DNA of 64,000 nucleotides, taken from contig OZ254081.1 of NCBI GenBank assembly GCA_965267505.1, positions 1,116,001 to 1,180,000 of the forward strand. Reading direction: 5' to 3'. Below are positions 42,823-50,952 of the stretch, piece after piece. The notes beneath the pieces were generated by a model. The model had not been told where the DNA came from and did not search any database. It was given only the letters and a program-made list of their open reading frames with translations. The DNA is from JANQHS01 sp965267505 (GTDB lineage: Bacteria; Bacteroidota; Bacteroidia; Cytophagales; CCMP332). Numbering within the stretch: position 1 is the first letter of the stretch; each line of letters begins with the position of its first letter. A program made the position numbers and the translations under genes.

Positions 42823-43800
42823 TTAGAACCAATATGGGTTGTGATAGGGATTATAAACTCCCGCACCATATGTTCCGGCAGCATATGGGTTCCCATACCA
42901 GTATGGCATTCCATATCCGAATCCATATCCATACCCGACCCAAACACTTACCCTGACATTCGAATTCTTTCCGGTCCTTTGGGTACCATACTGTTGGAAG
43001 TACTTTTCCTGGTTCGCATCTACATGCTGGGCTTTGTTGTTCTTAGCCATCATGGTTTCGTTGTGCGGAGATTCGTCCCTGGCTTCCAAATGAGCTTCAT
43101 GTATTCCTACTGCCTTCTCAAATTTCTTTAGGGCCTCAGGGTCTGCTTTCATGCTATTTTTCCATTCGTCAATCGAAGCATCGTACTCGGCGGTAATTGC
43201 CTTTGCAATTGAATCGATTGCATAAACAAACTGGTCAGGATGGGTAGTGTATAGTTTTCGAAGTTTATCGGAGGTGGGATTATCTCTTGAAAGCAAGTAC
43301 AGGATCTGAGGAATATCCACCAGAAATTTCATGGCTTTCTGGGCTTCTGTAGGGTAGCCAAATAATACCTTATTGAATTCAGATTCGACATATTGATTCA
43401 AGGCATTTAGTCTCACCAATACATCAAGGTGTTCATTATGAAACTTAACTGCATTTTCGCCCACCTCTGCTGGATAATTTCTGAATATGAATTTTATCTC
43501 CGTTGCGTTAAGATTTGGCAATGCGTACATCTTTAGAATCTCAGGACGCTTCATCAATTCACCCATTCCCTGCTTCTGACGATCCGTCAATCCATCGATT
43601 ATGGTCTCGAATGAATCTCTGCTAGCATGGGCTAATTCCCTTGTCCCTTTGATTAGGCCTTCTTCTCTTGCTACAGCAAGAATAGCATCTTCAATTTTTT
43701 GAGGATCGACCCGCAGTTTATCAGCATAGATATCCAGAGCGGTTTTTTCCTCTGAGAAAAAGAGGGAAATGAGAATTAAGAATAAGTAAGAAAGCTTCAT
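42823..43800 (-). CDS. Exported protein with Gly/Tyr-rich tail, unknown
   Basis: A 325-residue protein with a signal peptide (MKLSYLFLILISLFFS), a mostly helical acidic body (about 25-260), and a low-complexity C-terminal tail rich in Gly, Tyr, Pro and Asn (about 280-325; YGYGFGYGMPYWYG). The tail resembles those of surface or adhesive proteins. No family recognised. The stop is 4 bp before the TTG of the M48-like lipoprotein gene, so the two are coupled and may act together. A -7 element lies 20-27 bp upstream. Confidence 0.7.
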   Translation of the reverse strand: MKLSYLFLILISLFFSEEKTALDIYADKLRVDPQKIEDAILAVAREEGLIKGTRELAHASRDSFETIIDGLTDRQKQGMGELMKRPEILKMYALPNLNATEIKFIFRNYPAEVGENAVKFHNEHLDVLVRLNALNQYVESEFNKVLFGYPTEAQKAMKFLVDIPQILYLLSRDNPTSDKLRKLYTTHPDQFVYAIDSIAKAITAEYDASIDEWKNSMKADPEALKKFEKAVGIHEAHLEARDESPHNETMMAKNNKAQHVDANQEKYFQQYGTQRTGKNSNVRVSVWVGYGYGFGYGMPYWYGNPYAAGTYGAGVYNPYHNPYWF

Positions 43801-43819
43801 AAAAAATATTAACGGGGCG

Positions 43820-43827
43820 CAAATTTA
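43820..43827 (-). promoter_or_regulatory. Bacteroidota -7 element, minus-strand gene 42823-43800
   Basis: TAAATTTG on the minus strand matches TAnnTTTG exactly, 19 bp before the ATG at 43800. Confidence 0.5.
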
Positions 43828-43881
43828 TACCGAAAACTATATCCAGCACATAAATCCTTTAGGTGGAACCAAAACGAAGGA

Positions 43882-43889
43882 TATTTTTG
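43882..43889 (+). promoter_or_regulatory. Bacteroidota -7 element, terC
   Basis: TATTTTTG matches TAnnTTTG exactly, 32 bp before the terC ATG. Confidence 0.45.
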
Positions 43890-43921
43890 AATGGTATAAT
43901 CCAATACTCAAATCCAATGCC

Positions 43922-44656
43922 ATGGAAGCTATTTTTAGCACAGAGGGACTTATAGCCTTATTGACCCTGACCTTTCTTGAGGTTGTTTTGGGAATCGATA
44001 ACATAATTTTTGTCTCAATTGTTACCAACAAACTACCAGCAGCCCAACAGCCAAGAGCTCGATTTTTTGGCCTGGCTCTGGCATTGATATTTAGGTTATT
44101 GCTGCTTTTGGGTATTTCCTGGCTGGTTCAAATGACATCTCCTCTTTTCTCAATAATGGATATGGATTTTAGCTTTCGGGATCTTGTTCTTTTGGGGGGA
44201 GGTTTATTTCTGATATTCAAAAGCACCACCGAGATCCATCATCACCTGGAGGGGAGCCCGCAGGAAAGTGAATCATTTGCAAAGGCCTCATTTTCAGGAG
44301 TAATATTCCAAATTATTGTCCTGGATCTCATCTTTTCCTTTGACTCCATTTTGACAGCAGTCGGCCTAACTGACAAATTGGCCATTATGGTAGTGGCAAT
44401 CGTCTTAGGAATGGTTATAATGCTCCTTTCAGCAAAAAGTGTCAGCCAATTCATTAAAGAACATCCCACTCTTCAAATGCTTGCCTTATCCTTTTTGATT
44501 TTAATAGGTTTCATGCTTTCAATTGAGGCATTCCACTATCATATCCCCAAAGGCTATATTTATTTCGCGGTATTTTTCAGTCTAATGGTCGAAATTTTAA
44601 ACATTAGGCTCTTAAAAAGAAGAAATCCGGTTTCCTTGAACAAAAGATTGGAATAA
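43922..44656 (+). CDS. TerC-family integral membrane protein
   Basis: A 244-residue protein with about seven membrane helices and the TerC acidic motifs in helices: TFLEVVLGIDNIIF and IIVLDLIFSFDSILTAVGL. Members have been linked to metal (manganese or calcium) export and tellurium resistance; the cargo here is unknown. It stands alone on the plus strand with its own -7 element and is divergent from the Gly/Tyr-tail gene. Confidence 0.93.
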   Translation: MEAIFSTEGLIALLTLTFLEVVLGIDNIIFVSIVTNKLPAAQQPRARFFGLALALIFRLLLLLGISWLVQMTSPLFSIMDMDFSFRDLVLLGGGLFLIFKSTTEIHHHLEGSPQESESFAKASFSGVIFQIIVLDLIFSFDSILTAVGLTDKLAIMVVAIVLGMVIMLLSAKSVSQFIKEHPTLQMLALSFLILIGFMLSIEAFHYHIPKGYIYFAVFFSLMVEILNIRLLKRRNPVSLNKRLE

Positions 44657-44741
44657 ATATTGTGAAGAATGGAACTAAAGGAATGATTTTTCCGTATGCT
44701 CTTATTACAATGGAACTATAGAGCCATTTGGAAAAAATATT

Positions 44742-44749
44742 TAAGTTTG
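44742..44749 (+). promoter_or_regulatory. Bacteroidota -7 element, mini-lipoprotein
   Basis: TAAGTTTG matches TAnnTTTG exactly, 22 bp before the ATG at 44772; a TTG lies 11 bp further upstream, closer than usual. Confidence 0.5.
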
Positions 44750-44771
44750 TATGACTAAAAGTCTCTATATC

Positions 44772-44894
44772 ATGAAAAGAGTTATTGCAGTACTGTTTTT
44801 GGCCGGTTTTTTAACTTCTTGTGGTTATCACACCTGCCCAACCTACGCCAAGAAAGAACCAGTACAGAAAGAAAACAGCGACAAGAACATTTAA
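44772..44894 (+). CDS. Mini-lipoprotein with CPTYAK motif
   Basis: A 40-codon gene: a lipoprotein signal with lipobox LTSC (Cys17), then YHTCPTYAKKEPVQKEN and a short charged end. I recall similar short lipoproteins with an HTCPTYAK-like motif from Bacteroidota, but not a described function. It has its own -7 element and a plus-strand hairpin terminator downstream, which support it as a real gene. Confidence 0.7.
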   Translation: MKRVIAVLFLAGFLTSCGYHTCPTYAKKEPVQKENSDKNI

Positions 44895-44933
44895 GCTGCC
44901 TTCATTTTTTGAAGGGTATTAGCTATTTTATCT

Positions 44934-44964
44934 AAAATGACGTACGAGGTATGTCATTTTTTTT
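44934..44964 (+). terminator. Intrinsic terminator of mini-lipoprotein gene
   Basis: AAATGAC (44935-44941) pairs with GTCATTT (44953-44959), extended by GTAC/GTAT-type pairs, and runs into eight T. It lies 2 bp from the convergent thiolase stop and may act in both directions. Confidence 0.7.
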
Positions 44965-44966
44965 GT

Positions 44967-46166
44967 CTAAGCCAGTTCGTAAACTATAGCCGAACCCTGA
45001 CCCACCCCAATGCACATGGTGGCCAGGCCATATTTCACCCCTCTCCTCTTCATTTCATGAAGAAGGGTGGTTGAAATCCTTGCTCCGCTGCAACCAAGTG
45101 GGTGTCCAAGGGCAATTGCTCCTCCATTAACATTCACTATTGCCGGGTCCAGCCCCAGCTCTCTTACACAAGCAATGCTTTGAGAGGCAAAAGCTTCATT
45201 CAATTCTACCAATCCAAGGTCCTCGACATTTATCCCCGCACGTTCAATTGCCTTTTTAGAGGCAGGTACAGGCCCAATTCCCATAATGGAGGGATCTACC
45301 CCGGCTACAGCAACAGACTTTACACTTGCAATCGGATCAAGGCCATTCTTTTCAACGTATGATTCACTTGAAAGGATCAAGCAGGCGGCTCCATCATTTA
45401 TGCCGGAGGCATTCCCAGCAGTAACTGAACCTCCCTCTTTGAAAGCAGGCTTCAATTCTCCCAACTTTTCAAGGCTTGTTCCTGGTCTTGGATGTTCATC
45501 CTTATCAACAACAATATCATCGCCTTTCCTTTGTGGAATACTCACTTTCAATAACTCATCATTGAATTTTCCCTGCTGATGTGCTTTTTCATATCTGTCC
45601 TGGGATTCCTTCGCGAATCTGTCCTGATCCTCCCTTGAAATTGAGAACTGATCGGCAACGTTCTCAGCCGTTTCGCCCATGCTATACGGGAAAAACATCT
45701 TAGCCAATTTCTTATTTACAAAGCGCCAGCCAATGGTGGTGTCATAAATCTCCTGGGTCCTTGAAAATGCCGTGGTTGCCTTTTCTAAAACAATGGGGGC
45801 CCTAGACATACTTTCAACACCACCGGCCAGGTAAACATCAGCCTCTCCAACCTTGATAGCCCGGCTTGCATCCATTATGGCTTGAAGACCCGAAGCACAC
45901 AACCTATTTACCGTAACTCCAGCTACCTCCGTGGGCAAGCCGGCAAGAAGAACAGCCATTCTGGCTACATTCCGATTGTCCTCTCCGCTTTGATTGGCCG
46001 CTCCAAAGACCACGTCTTCTATGTGTGCAGGATCAACCCCTGGATTTCTTTCCAAAACCCCTTTGATTACATGCGCTGCAAGGTCATCCGGGCGGACCGA
46101 ACTTAAGGCACCACCATATCTTCCAATGGGAGTTCTAAGTGCATCAACAATATAGGCTTTGCTCAT
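44967..46166 (-). CDS. Acetyl-CoA C-acyltransferase (thiolase)
   Basis: Thiolase of 399 residues from ATG 46166 (MSKAYIVDALRTPIGRYGG); the longer frame to 46202 only adds upstream sequence. Active residues: Cys in TVNRLCASGLQAI, His in ALGHPLGCSGAR, Cys in TMCIGVGQGSA, and the NEAFA motif. It fits FadA/PcaF-type degradative thiolases (fatty acid or beta-ketoadipate) better than acetoacetyl-CoA synthesis, but this is not decisive. No FadB is nearby. Confidence 0.92.
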   Translation of the reverse strand: MSKAYIVDALRTPIGRYGGALSSVRPDDLAAHVIKGVLERNPGVDPAHIEDVVFGAANQSGEDNRNVARMAVLLAGLPTEVAGVTVNRLCASGLQAIMDASRAIKVGEADVYLAGGVESMSRAPIVLEKATTAFSRTQEIYDTTIGWRFVNKKLAKMFFPYSMGETAENVADQFSISREDQDRFAKESQDRYEKAHQQGKFNDELLKVSIPQRKGDDIVVDKDEHPRPGTSLEKLGELKPAFKEGGSVTAGNASGINDGAACLILSSESYVEKNGLDPIASVKSVAVAGVDPSIMGIGPVPASKKAIERAGINVEDLGLVELNEAFASQSIACVRELGLDPAIVNVNGGAIALGHPLGCSGARISTTLLHEMKRRGVKYGLATMCIGVGQGSAIVYELA

Positions 46167-46188
46167 GATCTGATTGGGCTTTTTACAA

Positions 46189-46196
46189 TACTTTTG
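46189..46196 (+). promoter_or_regulatory. Bacteroidota -7 element, DUF4293 gene
   Basis: TACTTTTG matches TAnnTTTG exactly, 23 bp before the ATG at 46220. Confidence 0.5.
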
Positions 46197-46219
46197 CCGC
46201 AAGTTAAGCCCTTAATAGC

Positions 46220-46702
46220 ATGCTACAAAGGATACAAAGTCTGTTCCTGACATTCACCGCAATTTGTATGATAGCCATGGTCTTATTCCCTATTTGGTCG
46301 AAGCAGGATCCAGGTAGCGGCATGAGCCATATTTTCAATTGTTTCGGACTTTATTCATTTAATCCGGATACCGGCGAAAGGTCTATAAAGTATTTTCCCT
46401 ACGCTGCAATTGGCCTTCTGGCGTTCATTTCTGCCGGTGTCGCCATTTTCGAGGTATTCCAATATCAGGACAGGTTAAGACAAATCAAGATCGGGGCCAT
46501 GAATAGCCTGATTATGGGAGTTTGTCTGGGAGCAACTATCTATTTTGTCACCGAGTTAGACAAGGAGATCCTTCCTTTCTCAAAGGGAGTGTTTCATGCC
46601 GGATTCTATTTGCCAGCTGCAGGGATGCTTAGTAACGTGGTCGCCAATCGATTTATAAAAAGGGATGAGAAGATCGTAAGAGATTCTGACAGAATGAGAT
46701 AA
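46220..46702 (+). CDS. DUF4293 membrane protein
   Basis: A 160-residue protein with four membrane helices (about 7-23, 53-75, 89-108, 118-137) and the Bacteroidota DUF4293 start MLQRIQSLFLTFTAICMIAM. No function is known. The gene is divergent from the thiolase gene, carries its own -7 element and is 1 bp ahead of the next secreted protein. Confidence 0.85.
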   Translation: MLQRIQSLFLTFTAICMIAMVLFPIWSKQDPGSGMSHIFNCFGLYSFNPDTGERSIKYFPYAAIGLLAFISAGVAIFEVFQYQDRLRQIKIGAMNSLIMGVCLGATIYFVTELDKEILPFSKGVFHAGFYLPAAGMLSNVVANRFIKRDEKIVRDSDRMR

Positions 46703-46703
46703 T

Positions 46704-47252
46704 ATGAGACCTTTTTTGTTCCCGCTATACTTTATGGTCCTGGCCAACTTAAATCTTGAAGCTCAAAAGCTTCAAAAGGTCGAGCTAATTGATGGCATAA
46801 AGGCCAAGATCCCTGATAACTTTTACAGGATGCAGGACCGCGATATCCTGGAACGCTACATGTTCTATAAAATGCCATTGGCAATGTATTCTTCCGAAGA
46901 TAGATTGGCTGAATTTGGGCTTGCTATATCGGACAATTTTTGGGAAGGAAACGATCTTGATCTATTGGGTGAATTTCAGGAGTCAAACCTCAATCACCTG
47001 TTTGACAAAATCAAAATTGAGGACAAGGGGATAAAGACCCTTCATAAACACCAGGCCTATTTCTTTGAATTGACATCAGCAACACGTTATTCAACTTCCT
47101 ATGAAAAGAAATACACCTATATGCAATACATGATAGTCCAAAACAGAATCCTGGTCTTCAATTTCAGTTGCCCGGCATTTGACAGGGAAAAATATGAGGA
47201 GGCGGCCAGGCAGATCATGAATTCTATTCAGATCAAGAAAGATCCTTTCTAG
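46704..47252 (+). CDS. Secreted protein of unknown function
   Basis: A 182-residue protein with a signal peptide (MRPFLFPLYFMVLANLNLEA). The soluble part is rich in Tyr/Phe strands, with a repeated pattern of hydrophobic strands around 95-155 (QAYFFELTSATRYSTSY, YTYMQYMIVQNRILVFNFS). No family recognised. Its stop directly abuts the GTG of tadA, so it is co-transcribed with it. Confidence 0.65.
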   Translation: MRPFLFPLYFMVLANLNLEAQKLQKVELIDGIKAKIPDNFYRMQDRDILERYMFYKMPLAMYSSEDRLAEFGLAISDNFWEGNDLDLLGEFQESNLNHLFDKIKIEDKGIKTLHKHQAYFFELTSATRYSTSYEKKYTYMQYMIVQNRILVFNFSCPAFDREKYEEAARQIMNSIQIKKDPF

Positions 47253-47699
47253 GTGCTTAGTCTTCACTCTCCTGAATATTTCATGTCGGAAGCCTTGAGA
47301 ATGGCTCGAAAAGCGGCAGAAGAAGGTGAAGTTCCTGTAGGTGCTGTAGTGGTAAGTAATGGGTCCATAATTGCTCGAGCTTATAACCAATGCGAGAAGT
47401 TGACAGATGTTACTGCACATGCTGAGATCCAGGCCATAAGTTCTGCTTCTTACGAACTTCAGAGTAAGTTCCTGGAAGAATGCGATCTGTTCGTAAGCCT
47501 TGAGCCTTGTTCCATGTGTGCAGGAGCTCTTTACTGGTCGCGGGTCAGGTCCTTATATTTTGCAGCATCCGATCCTAAAAAAGGCTACAGTTTAATAGGT
47601 GAAGACTTATTACACCCAAAAACAAAAGTATATAAAGGGCTGATGTCCAAAGAAAGCCAGGACTTATTACAAGATTTTTTTAATAATTTAAGAAGTTAA
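47253..47699 (+). CDS. tadA: tRNA-specific adenosine deaminase
   Basis: TadA deaminates A34 to inosine in tRNA-Arg(ACG). The 148-residue protein has zinc motifs HAEIQAI and PCSMCAGAL with catalytic Glu, and the family end SRVRSLYFAASDPKKG. The start is GTG at 47253, directly after the preceding stop; an ATG at codon 11 is possible but would shorten the conserved N-terminal EYFMSEALR region. Confidence 0.94.
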   Translation: MLSLHSPEYFMSEALRMARKAAEEGEVPVGAVVVSNGSIIARAYNQCEKLTDVTAHAEIQAISSASYELQSKFLEECDLFVSLEPCSMCAGALYWSRVRSLYFAASDPKKGYSLIGEDLLHPKTKVYKGLMSKESQDLLQDFFNNLRS

Positions 47700-47713
47700 A
47701 ATCCAGCACTATT

Positions 47714-48316
47714 ATGTCATTATTTGAACTACCAGAATTGCCCTATGCACACGATGCATTGGAACCCCATATCGATGCAAGGACTATGGAGATCCATCAT
47801 GGAAAGCACCATGCCGGGTATGTAAAAAACCTGATCGATGCGGTCCATGCCAATGGGCTTGTAGGAAAAACTATTGAAGAACTTTGTAAGGAAGCCTCGG
47901 ATATTGCTGCTGTAAGGAATAACGGAGGAGGACATTACAACCACAGTCTTTTTTGGACCATCTTGTCTCCAAATGGAGGAAACCCAAGTGGGGAAGTAGC
48001 TTCGGCCATTGATTCAGTCTTTGGATCCTTTGAGAATTTTAAGTCGGAATTCGCAAAAGCAGCAGCCACAAGATTTGGTTCAGGTTGGGCCTGGCTGTGC
48101 ATAAACAATGGCAGCCTGGAGGTTTGCTCAACCGCAAATCAGGAAAACCCATTAATGCCTGACTCAGGCTGTTCCGGCACTCCTATCCTTGGATTGGATG
48201 TTTGGGAGCATGCTTACTACCTGAATTACCAAAACAGAAGACCGGATTACATTGAAGCTTTCTTCAATGTGATCAATTGGGGAGAGGTTGAAAGAAGGTA
48301 TCAGGCAGCCAAGTAA
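47714..48316 (+). CDS. sodA: Superoxide dismutase (Mn/Fe family)
   Basis: A 200-residue dismutase that converts superoxide to peroxide and oxygen. Metal-ligand motifs are HHGKHHAGYVKNL, NNGGGHYNHSLFW, and DVWEHAYYLNYQNRRPDYI. NNGGGH together with CSTANQENP favours Mn-type rather than Fe-type use, but metal cannot be fixed by sequence. No signal peptide, so it is cytoplasmic. A terminator follows at 48335. Confidence 0.95.
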   Translation: MSLFELPELPYAHDALEPHIDARTMEIHHGKHHAGYVKNLIDAVHANGLVGKTIEELCKEASDIAAVRNNGGGHYNHSLFWTILSPNGGNPSGEVASAIDSVFGSFENFKSEFAKAAATRFGSGWAWLCINNGSLEVCSTANQENPLMPDSGCSGTPILGLDVWEHAYYLNYQNRRPDYIEAFFNVINWGEVERRYQAAK

Positions 48317-48334
48317 GAGTCTCAATAAATATTA

Positions 48335-48360
48335 AAACCCTGCAATGCAGGGTTTTTTTT
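48335..48360 (+). terminator. Intrinsic terminator after sodA
   Basis: AAACCCTG pairs with CAGGGTTT around a short loop, followed by eight T. The Crp-type gene starts only 18 bp later. Confidence 0.85.
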
Positions 48361-48378
48361 ATCTAAAAACGATCCACG

Positions 48379-49011
48379 ATGGATCTTGGGAACAGATTAT
48401 CAGAAATATTTCCCGACCTCAATGATCTAGAGCTAACTAAAGCCATAGAGGAGAAAGGCTCCCTGGTAGAGGTAGCTGCAGGCTCGGTCATTATGGATAT
48501 AGGTGCTTCCATTAAAATGATTCCCCTGGTAATGAAAGGTGCTTTGAAAGTTCTAAGGGAGGATAATGAAGGGAATGAGATCTTCATCTATTTTCTTTTT
48601 CCAGGTCAAAGTTGTGCGGTAACCTTTCAGTGTTGCCTCGCAAAAGCTCCAAGCGAAATAAAGGCGATTGCGGAGGATGATACAGAGCTTTTATTGATCC
48701 CGGCAGGCCTGATCGAAGGCTGGAATGACAAATTCCCTGCATGGAAAAATTTCATATTGAGAACCTATAATACTAGGTTTTCGGAATTGATGCAGACCTT
48801 GGATAGTGTTGTTTTTGACCAGCTGGATAAACGACTTCTGGACTATCTAGGAAAAAAAGCCAAAGTATTTGATGGAAAAGAACTGCATACTACCCACCGA
48901 CAGATCGCTTATGATCTGAATTCCTCAAGAGAGGTGATCTCAAGGCTCGTGAAGGAATTGGAAAAACAGGGCAAGATCAAATTAGGCAGAAATAAAATCG
49001 AGCTTTTGTGA
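48379..49011 (+). CDS. Crp/Fnr-family transcriptional regulator
   Basis: A 210-residue regulator: cyclic-nucleotide-binding-like beta barrel (about 20-115) and a winged helix (about 160-205; HRQIAYDLNSSREVISRLVKEL). Within the barrel the segment GQSCAVTFQCCLAKAP has three cysteines (79, 85, 86), which suggests redox or sulfur sensing rather than cAMP binding. The stop codon overlaps a Crp-type palindrome (49007-49022) ahead of the rhodanese module, so it probably controls that module. Confidence 0.88.
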   Translation: MDLGNRLSEIFPDLNDLELTKAIEEKGSLVEVAAGSVIMDIGASIKMIPLVMKGALKVLREDNEGNEIFIYFLFPGQSCAVTFQCCLAKAPSEIKAIAEDDTELLLIPAGLIEGWNDKFPAWKNFILRTYNTRFSELMQTLDSVVFDQLDKRLLDYLGKKAKVFDGKELHTTHRQIAYDLNSSREVISRLVKELEKQGKIKLGRNKIELL

Positions 49012-49022
49012 CTTAAGTCACT
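49007..49022. promoter_or_regulatory. Crp-type inverted repeat
   Basis: TGTGA-CTTAAG-TCACT: a 14-bp perfect palindrome (49008-49021) whose arms match the Crp half-sites TGTGA/TCACA with one change. Its centre is 50 bp before the rhodanese ATG. Confidence 0.5.
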
Positions 49023-49064
49023 GACCCGCACTCACTCCAATCCCTTTTTTACAAAAAGATTTCA

Positions 49065-49370
49065 ATGGGATTCATTTCAGACTTAATAAAATCAGGATCT
49101 AAAACGGAAGAGTTGCTCCAAAAAGGAGCTAAGGTCATTGACGTTCGCAGTCCTGAAGAATTTCAATCAGCTAATGTGCCTGATTCTATAAACATCCCAT
49201 TGGACCAGATAAGCAAGAACCTGGACAGACTAGAGGAACTGAATTCTCCTTTGGTCTTATGTTGTGCGTCAGGATTTAGAAGCGGCCGGGCTGTTGGGTA
49301 CTTGAAGGCTAAGGGTTTTGAGTGCTCCAACGGGGGTAGTTGGTCAAGGGTAAAAGATCTCCTAACATGA
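49065..49370 (+). CDS. Rhodanese-like sulfurtransferase
   Basis: A single-domain rhodanese of 101 residues with the catalytic Cys67 in CCASGFRSGRA and the CDC25-like INIPLDQI region. It would transfer sulfane sulfur in the cytoplasm. Overlaps the next small membrane gene (ATG at 49367). The Crp-like gene and palindrome immediately upstream suggest regulated expression under sulfur or oxidative stress. Confidence 0.9.
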   Translation: MGFISDLIKSGSKTEELLQKGAKVIDVRSPEEFQSANVPDSINIPLDQISKNLDRLEELNSPLVLCCASGFRSGRAVGYLKAKGFECSNGGSWSRVKDLLT

Positions 49371-49597
49371 AGAATCTGTTTGGTTGGAAGATCGTAATAG
49401 CCTTGTGTTTAACCATTGGGCTTGCTCCTTTTTTTCCTGAACCACACATCGTCGGAAAGATAAGGTGGGTTTTAGGTGGAGCCCATGGAATGGGAATGGT
49501 TGACTTGTTGGACCTGGCTTTCCATGGGTTTCCATGGGTCCTTGCTTTGATAAAATCAGCATTAAGTTTTTCGAAAATTGTTCAAACCAAAAATTGA
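49367..49597 (+). CDS. Small membrane protein in rhodanese module
   Basis: Start chosen at ATG 49367 (MKNLFGWK), which overlaps the rhodanese stop by 4 bp. The 76-residue protein has two short hydrophobic segments (about 8-22 and 53-68) around a GGAHGMGMVDLLDLAFHGF segment. I do not recognise its family; it sits between rhodanese and DUF2892 and probably belongs to the same sulfur or redox role. Confidence 0.7.
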   Translation: MKNLFGWKIVIALCLTIGLAPFFPEPHIVGKIRWVLGGAHGMGMVDLLDLAFHGFPWVLALIKSALSFSKIVQTKN

Positions 49598-49602
49598 GAA
49601 TC

Positions 49603-49812
49603 ATGAATAAGAACATGAACAACCCGGACCGTATTATTAGATTTTTGATCGCAGCTTTATTCATAGGCCTTTATGCAGGAGGGATTATTCCTGGGCTACT
49701 TGGCATCGTCCTATCTGTTGTCGCTGTGGTCTTTTTATTCACCAGCTTTTTCAGCTATTGTCCCATTTACGGAATATTCGGTTGGAGAACCAATAGGAAG
49801 CCGACAGAATAA
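49603..49812 (+). CDS. DUF2892 membrane protein
   Basis: A 69-residue protein from ATG 49603 (MNKNMNNPDRIIRFLIAA), with two helices and the DUF2892/YgaP-tail motif FSYCPIYGIFGWRT. In other bacteria this domain is fused or linked to rhodanese (YgaP), matching this module of Crp regulator, rhodanese and small membrane protein. Confidence 0.85.
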   Translation: MNKNMNNPDRIIRFLIAALFIGLYAGGIIPGLLGIVLSVVAVVFLFTSFFSYCPIYGIFGWRTNRKPTE

Positions 49813-49849
49813 AAGGGAGCTATTTCCTGCCTATCAGGCAACATGGTAT

Positions 49850-49857
49850 TAAATTTG
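49850..49857 (+). promoter_or_regulatory. Bacteroidota -7 element, TPR gene
   Basis: TAAATTTG matches TAnnTTTG exactly, 26 bp before the ATG at 49884. Confidence 0.45.
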
Positions 49858-49883
49858 ACCCTAGGGGTAAAAATTACCATGCA

Positions 49884-50885
49884 ATGAAATATGCTACCTT
49901 TTTCTATGCTCTGTTCCTGGGCCTGATCTCATTCTCAGAAGGTCTATCTCAGAAGAAAACCTTCATAAGAGAATACACCTACAAAGCTTCAGAGGCAGAT
50001 AGCAAGATCACAGCCCGGGCATTTGCGACCCAGGAGCTGAGAACTGAATTACTATCCGAGCTCGGAACCTATATCCAAAGCGAGCAAATCCTCGTAACCA
50101 CTGATTACAAGCATGGGGATCACGAACAGGATTTCCAGGAAAAGGTTTCTGCCATTACGGCCGGAATCACCGAGCTCAAGATCATAGATGAGACCTGGGA
50201 TGGGTCTGTATACTATATAAAAGCCTCAATTACGGTTGACCAAAAAGAATTGAAGGAACAGCTGGAACTTATCATCAACGACAAGGAAAAAACTGCTGAG
50301 CTTGAAAAGTTGAAAAAGGAAGCTGAAAATGCTCAGGCTGAGATCCTTAAGCTCCAGCAACAGCTCGCAGAGGCAAAGACTTTAACAGCTCAATTGCAGA
50401 TTCAGCAGAAGTATAATGATCAAACCACAGTTATTTCTGCCAAGGAGTATTTCAATATGGGCTACAAAGCCTATGCTGATAAGAACTATGACCTATCCAA
50501 AGAGTTCTTCAAAAATGCGGCCCTTGTGGGTGGCGATTCATTGATCGCTTACCAAAACCTTGGCAGAATAAGTCAAAGGACTGAGGATCATGAAGGAACC
50601 GTAGTATACTTGGAAAAGGTGATGAAGATGGATCCTTTCAATGAGAAGGATGCCTACGCCTTGGCCTTCGCTCATTATTTCACTGAAAACTATGACTCGG
50701 CCATTCACTGGGCAGATCAAGCGATAACAATGAATTTTGCGAAGCCTGAGTATTACAAACTAAAATCGCTTTGTTACTCAGCAAAAGGCGATGAGGAAAA
50801 CTCCTTGCAAAGTCTTACAAAGGCCGCTCAATTAGGAGACAAAGCGGCACAAAAGACCTTAAAGAAAAAGGGGCGAGAATGGTGA
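49884..50885 (+). CDS. Exported TPR protein with coiled coil
   Basis: A 333-residue exported protein: signal peptide (ends LISFSEGLSQ), a domain of about 110 residues, a coiled coil (about 130-175, leucine-rich), and tetratricopeptide repeats at 188-325 (AYADKNYDLSKEFFKNAAL, AYQNLGRISQRTEDHEGTV, LAFAHYFTENYDSAIHWAD). TPRs suggest protein-protein contact in the periplasm. No enzymatic domain; preceded by a -7 element. Confidence 0.82.
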   Translation: MKYATFFYALFLGLISFSEGLSQKKTFIREYTYKASEADSKITARAFATQELRTELLSELGTYIQSEQILVTTDYKHGDHEQDFQEKVSAITAGITELKIIDETWDGSVYYIKASITVDQKELKEQLELIINDKEKTAELEKLKKEAENAQAEILKLQQQLAEAKTLTAQLQIQQKYNDQTTVISAKEYFNMGYKAYADKNYDLSKEFFKNAALVGGDSLIAYQNLGRISQRTEDHEGTVVYLEKVMKMDPFNEKDAYALAFAHYFTENYDSAIHWADQAITMNFAKPEYYKLKSLCYSAKGDEENSLQSLTKAAQLGDKAAQKTLKKKGREW

Positions 50886-50952
50886 TAAAAAGCACATAAG
50901 CTTCTTTTCCTTAAGTTTACCCCAATCAAAAATTTACCAAACCATTAAAACT

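Noticed and set aside
42819..42947. Upstream ATG start for the M48-like lipoprotein
   Set aside because: The frame there reads through the Gly/Tyr tail of the neighbouring gene and lacks a signal peptide; the TTG at 42818 gives a proper lipobox.
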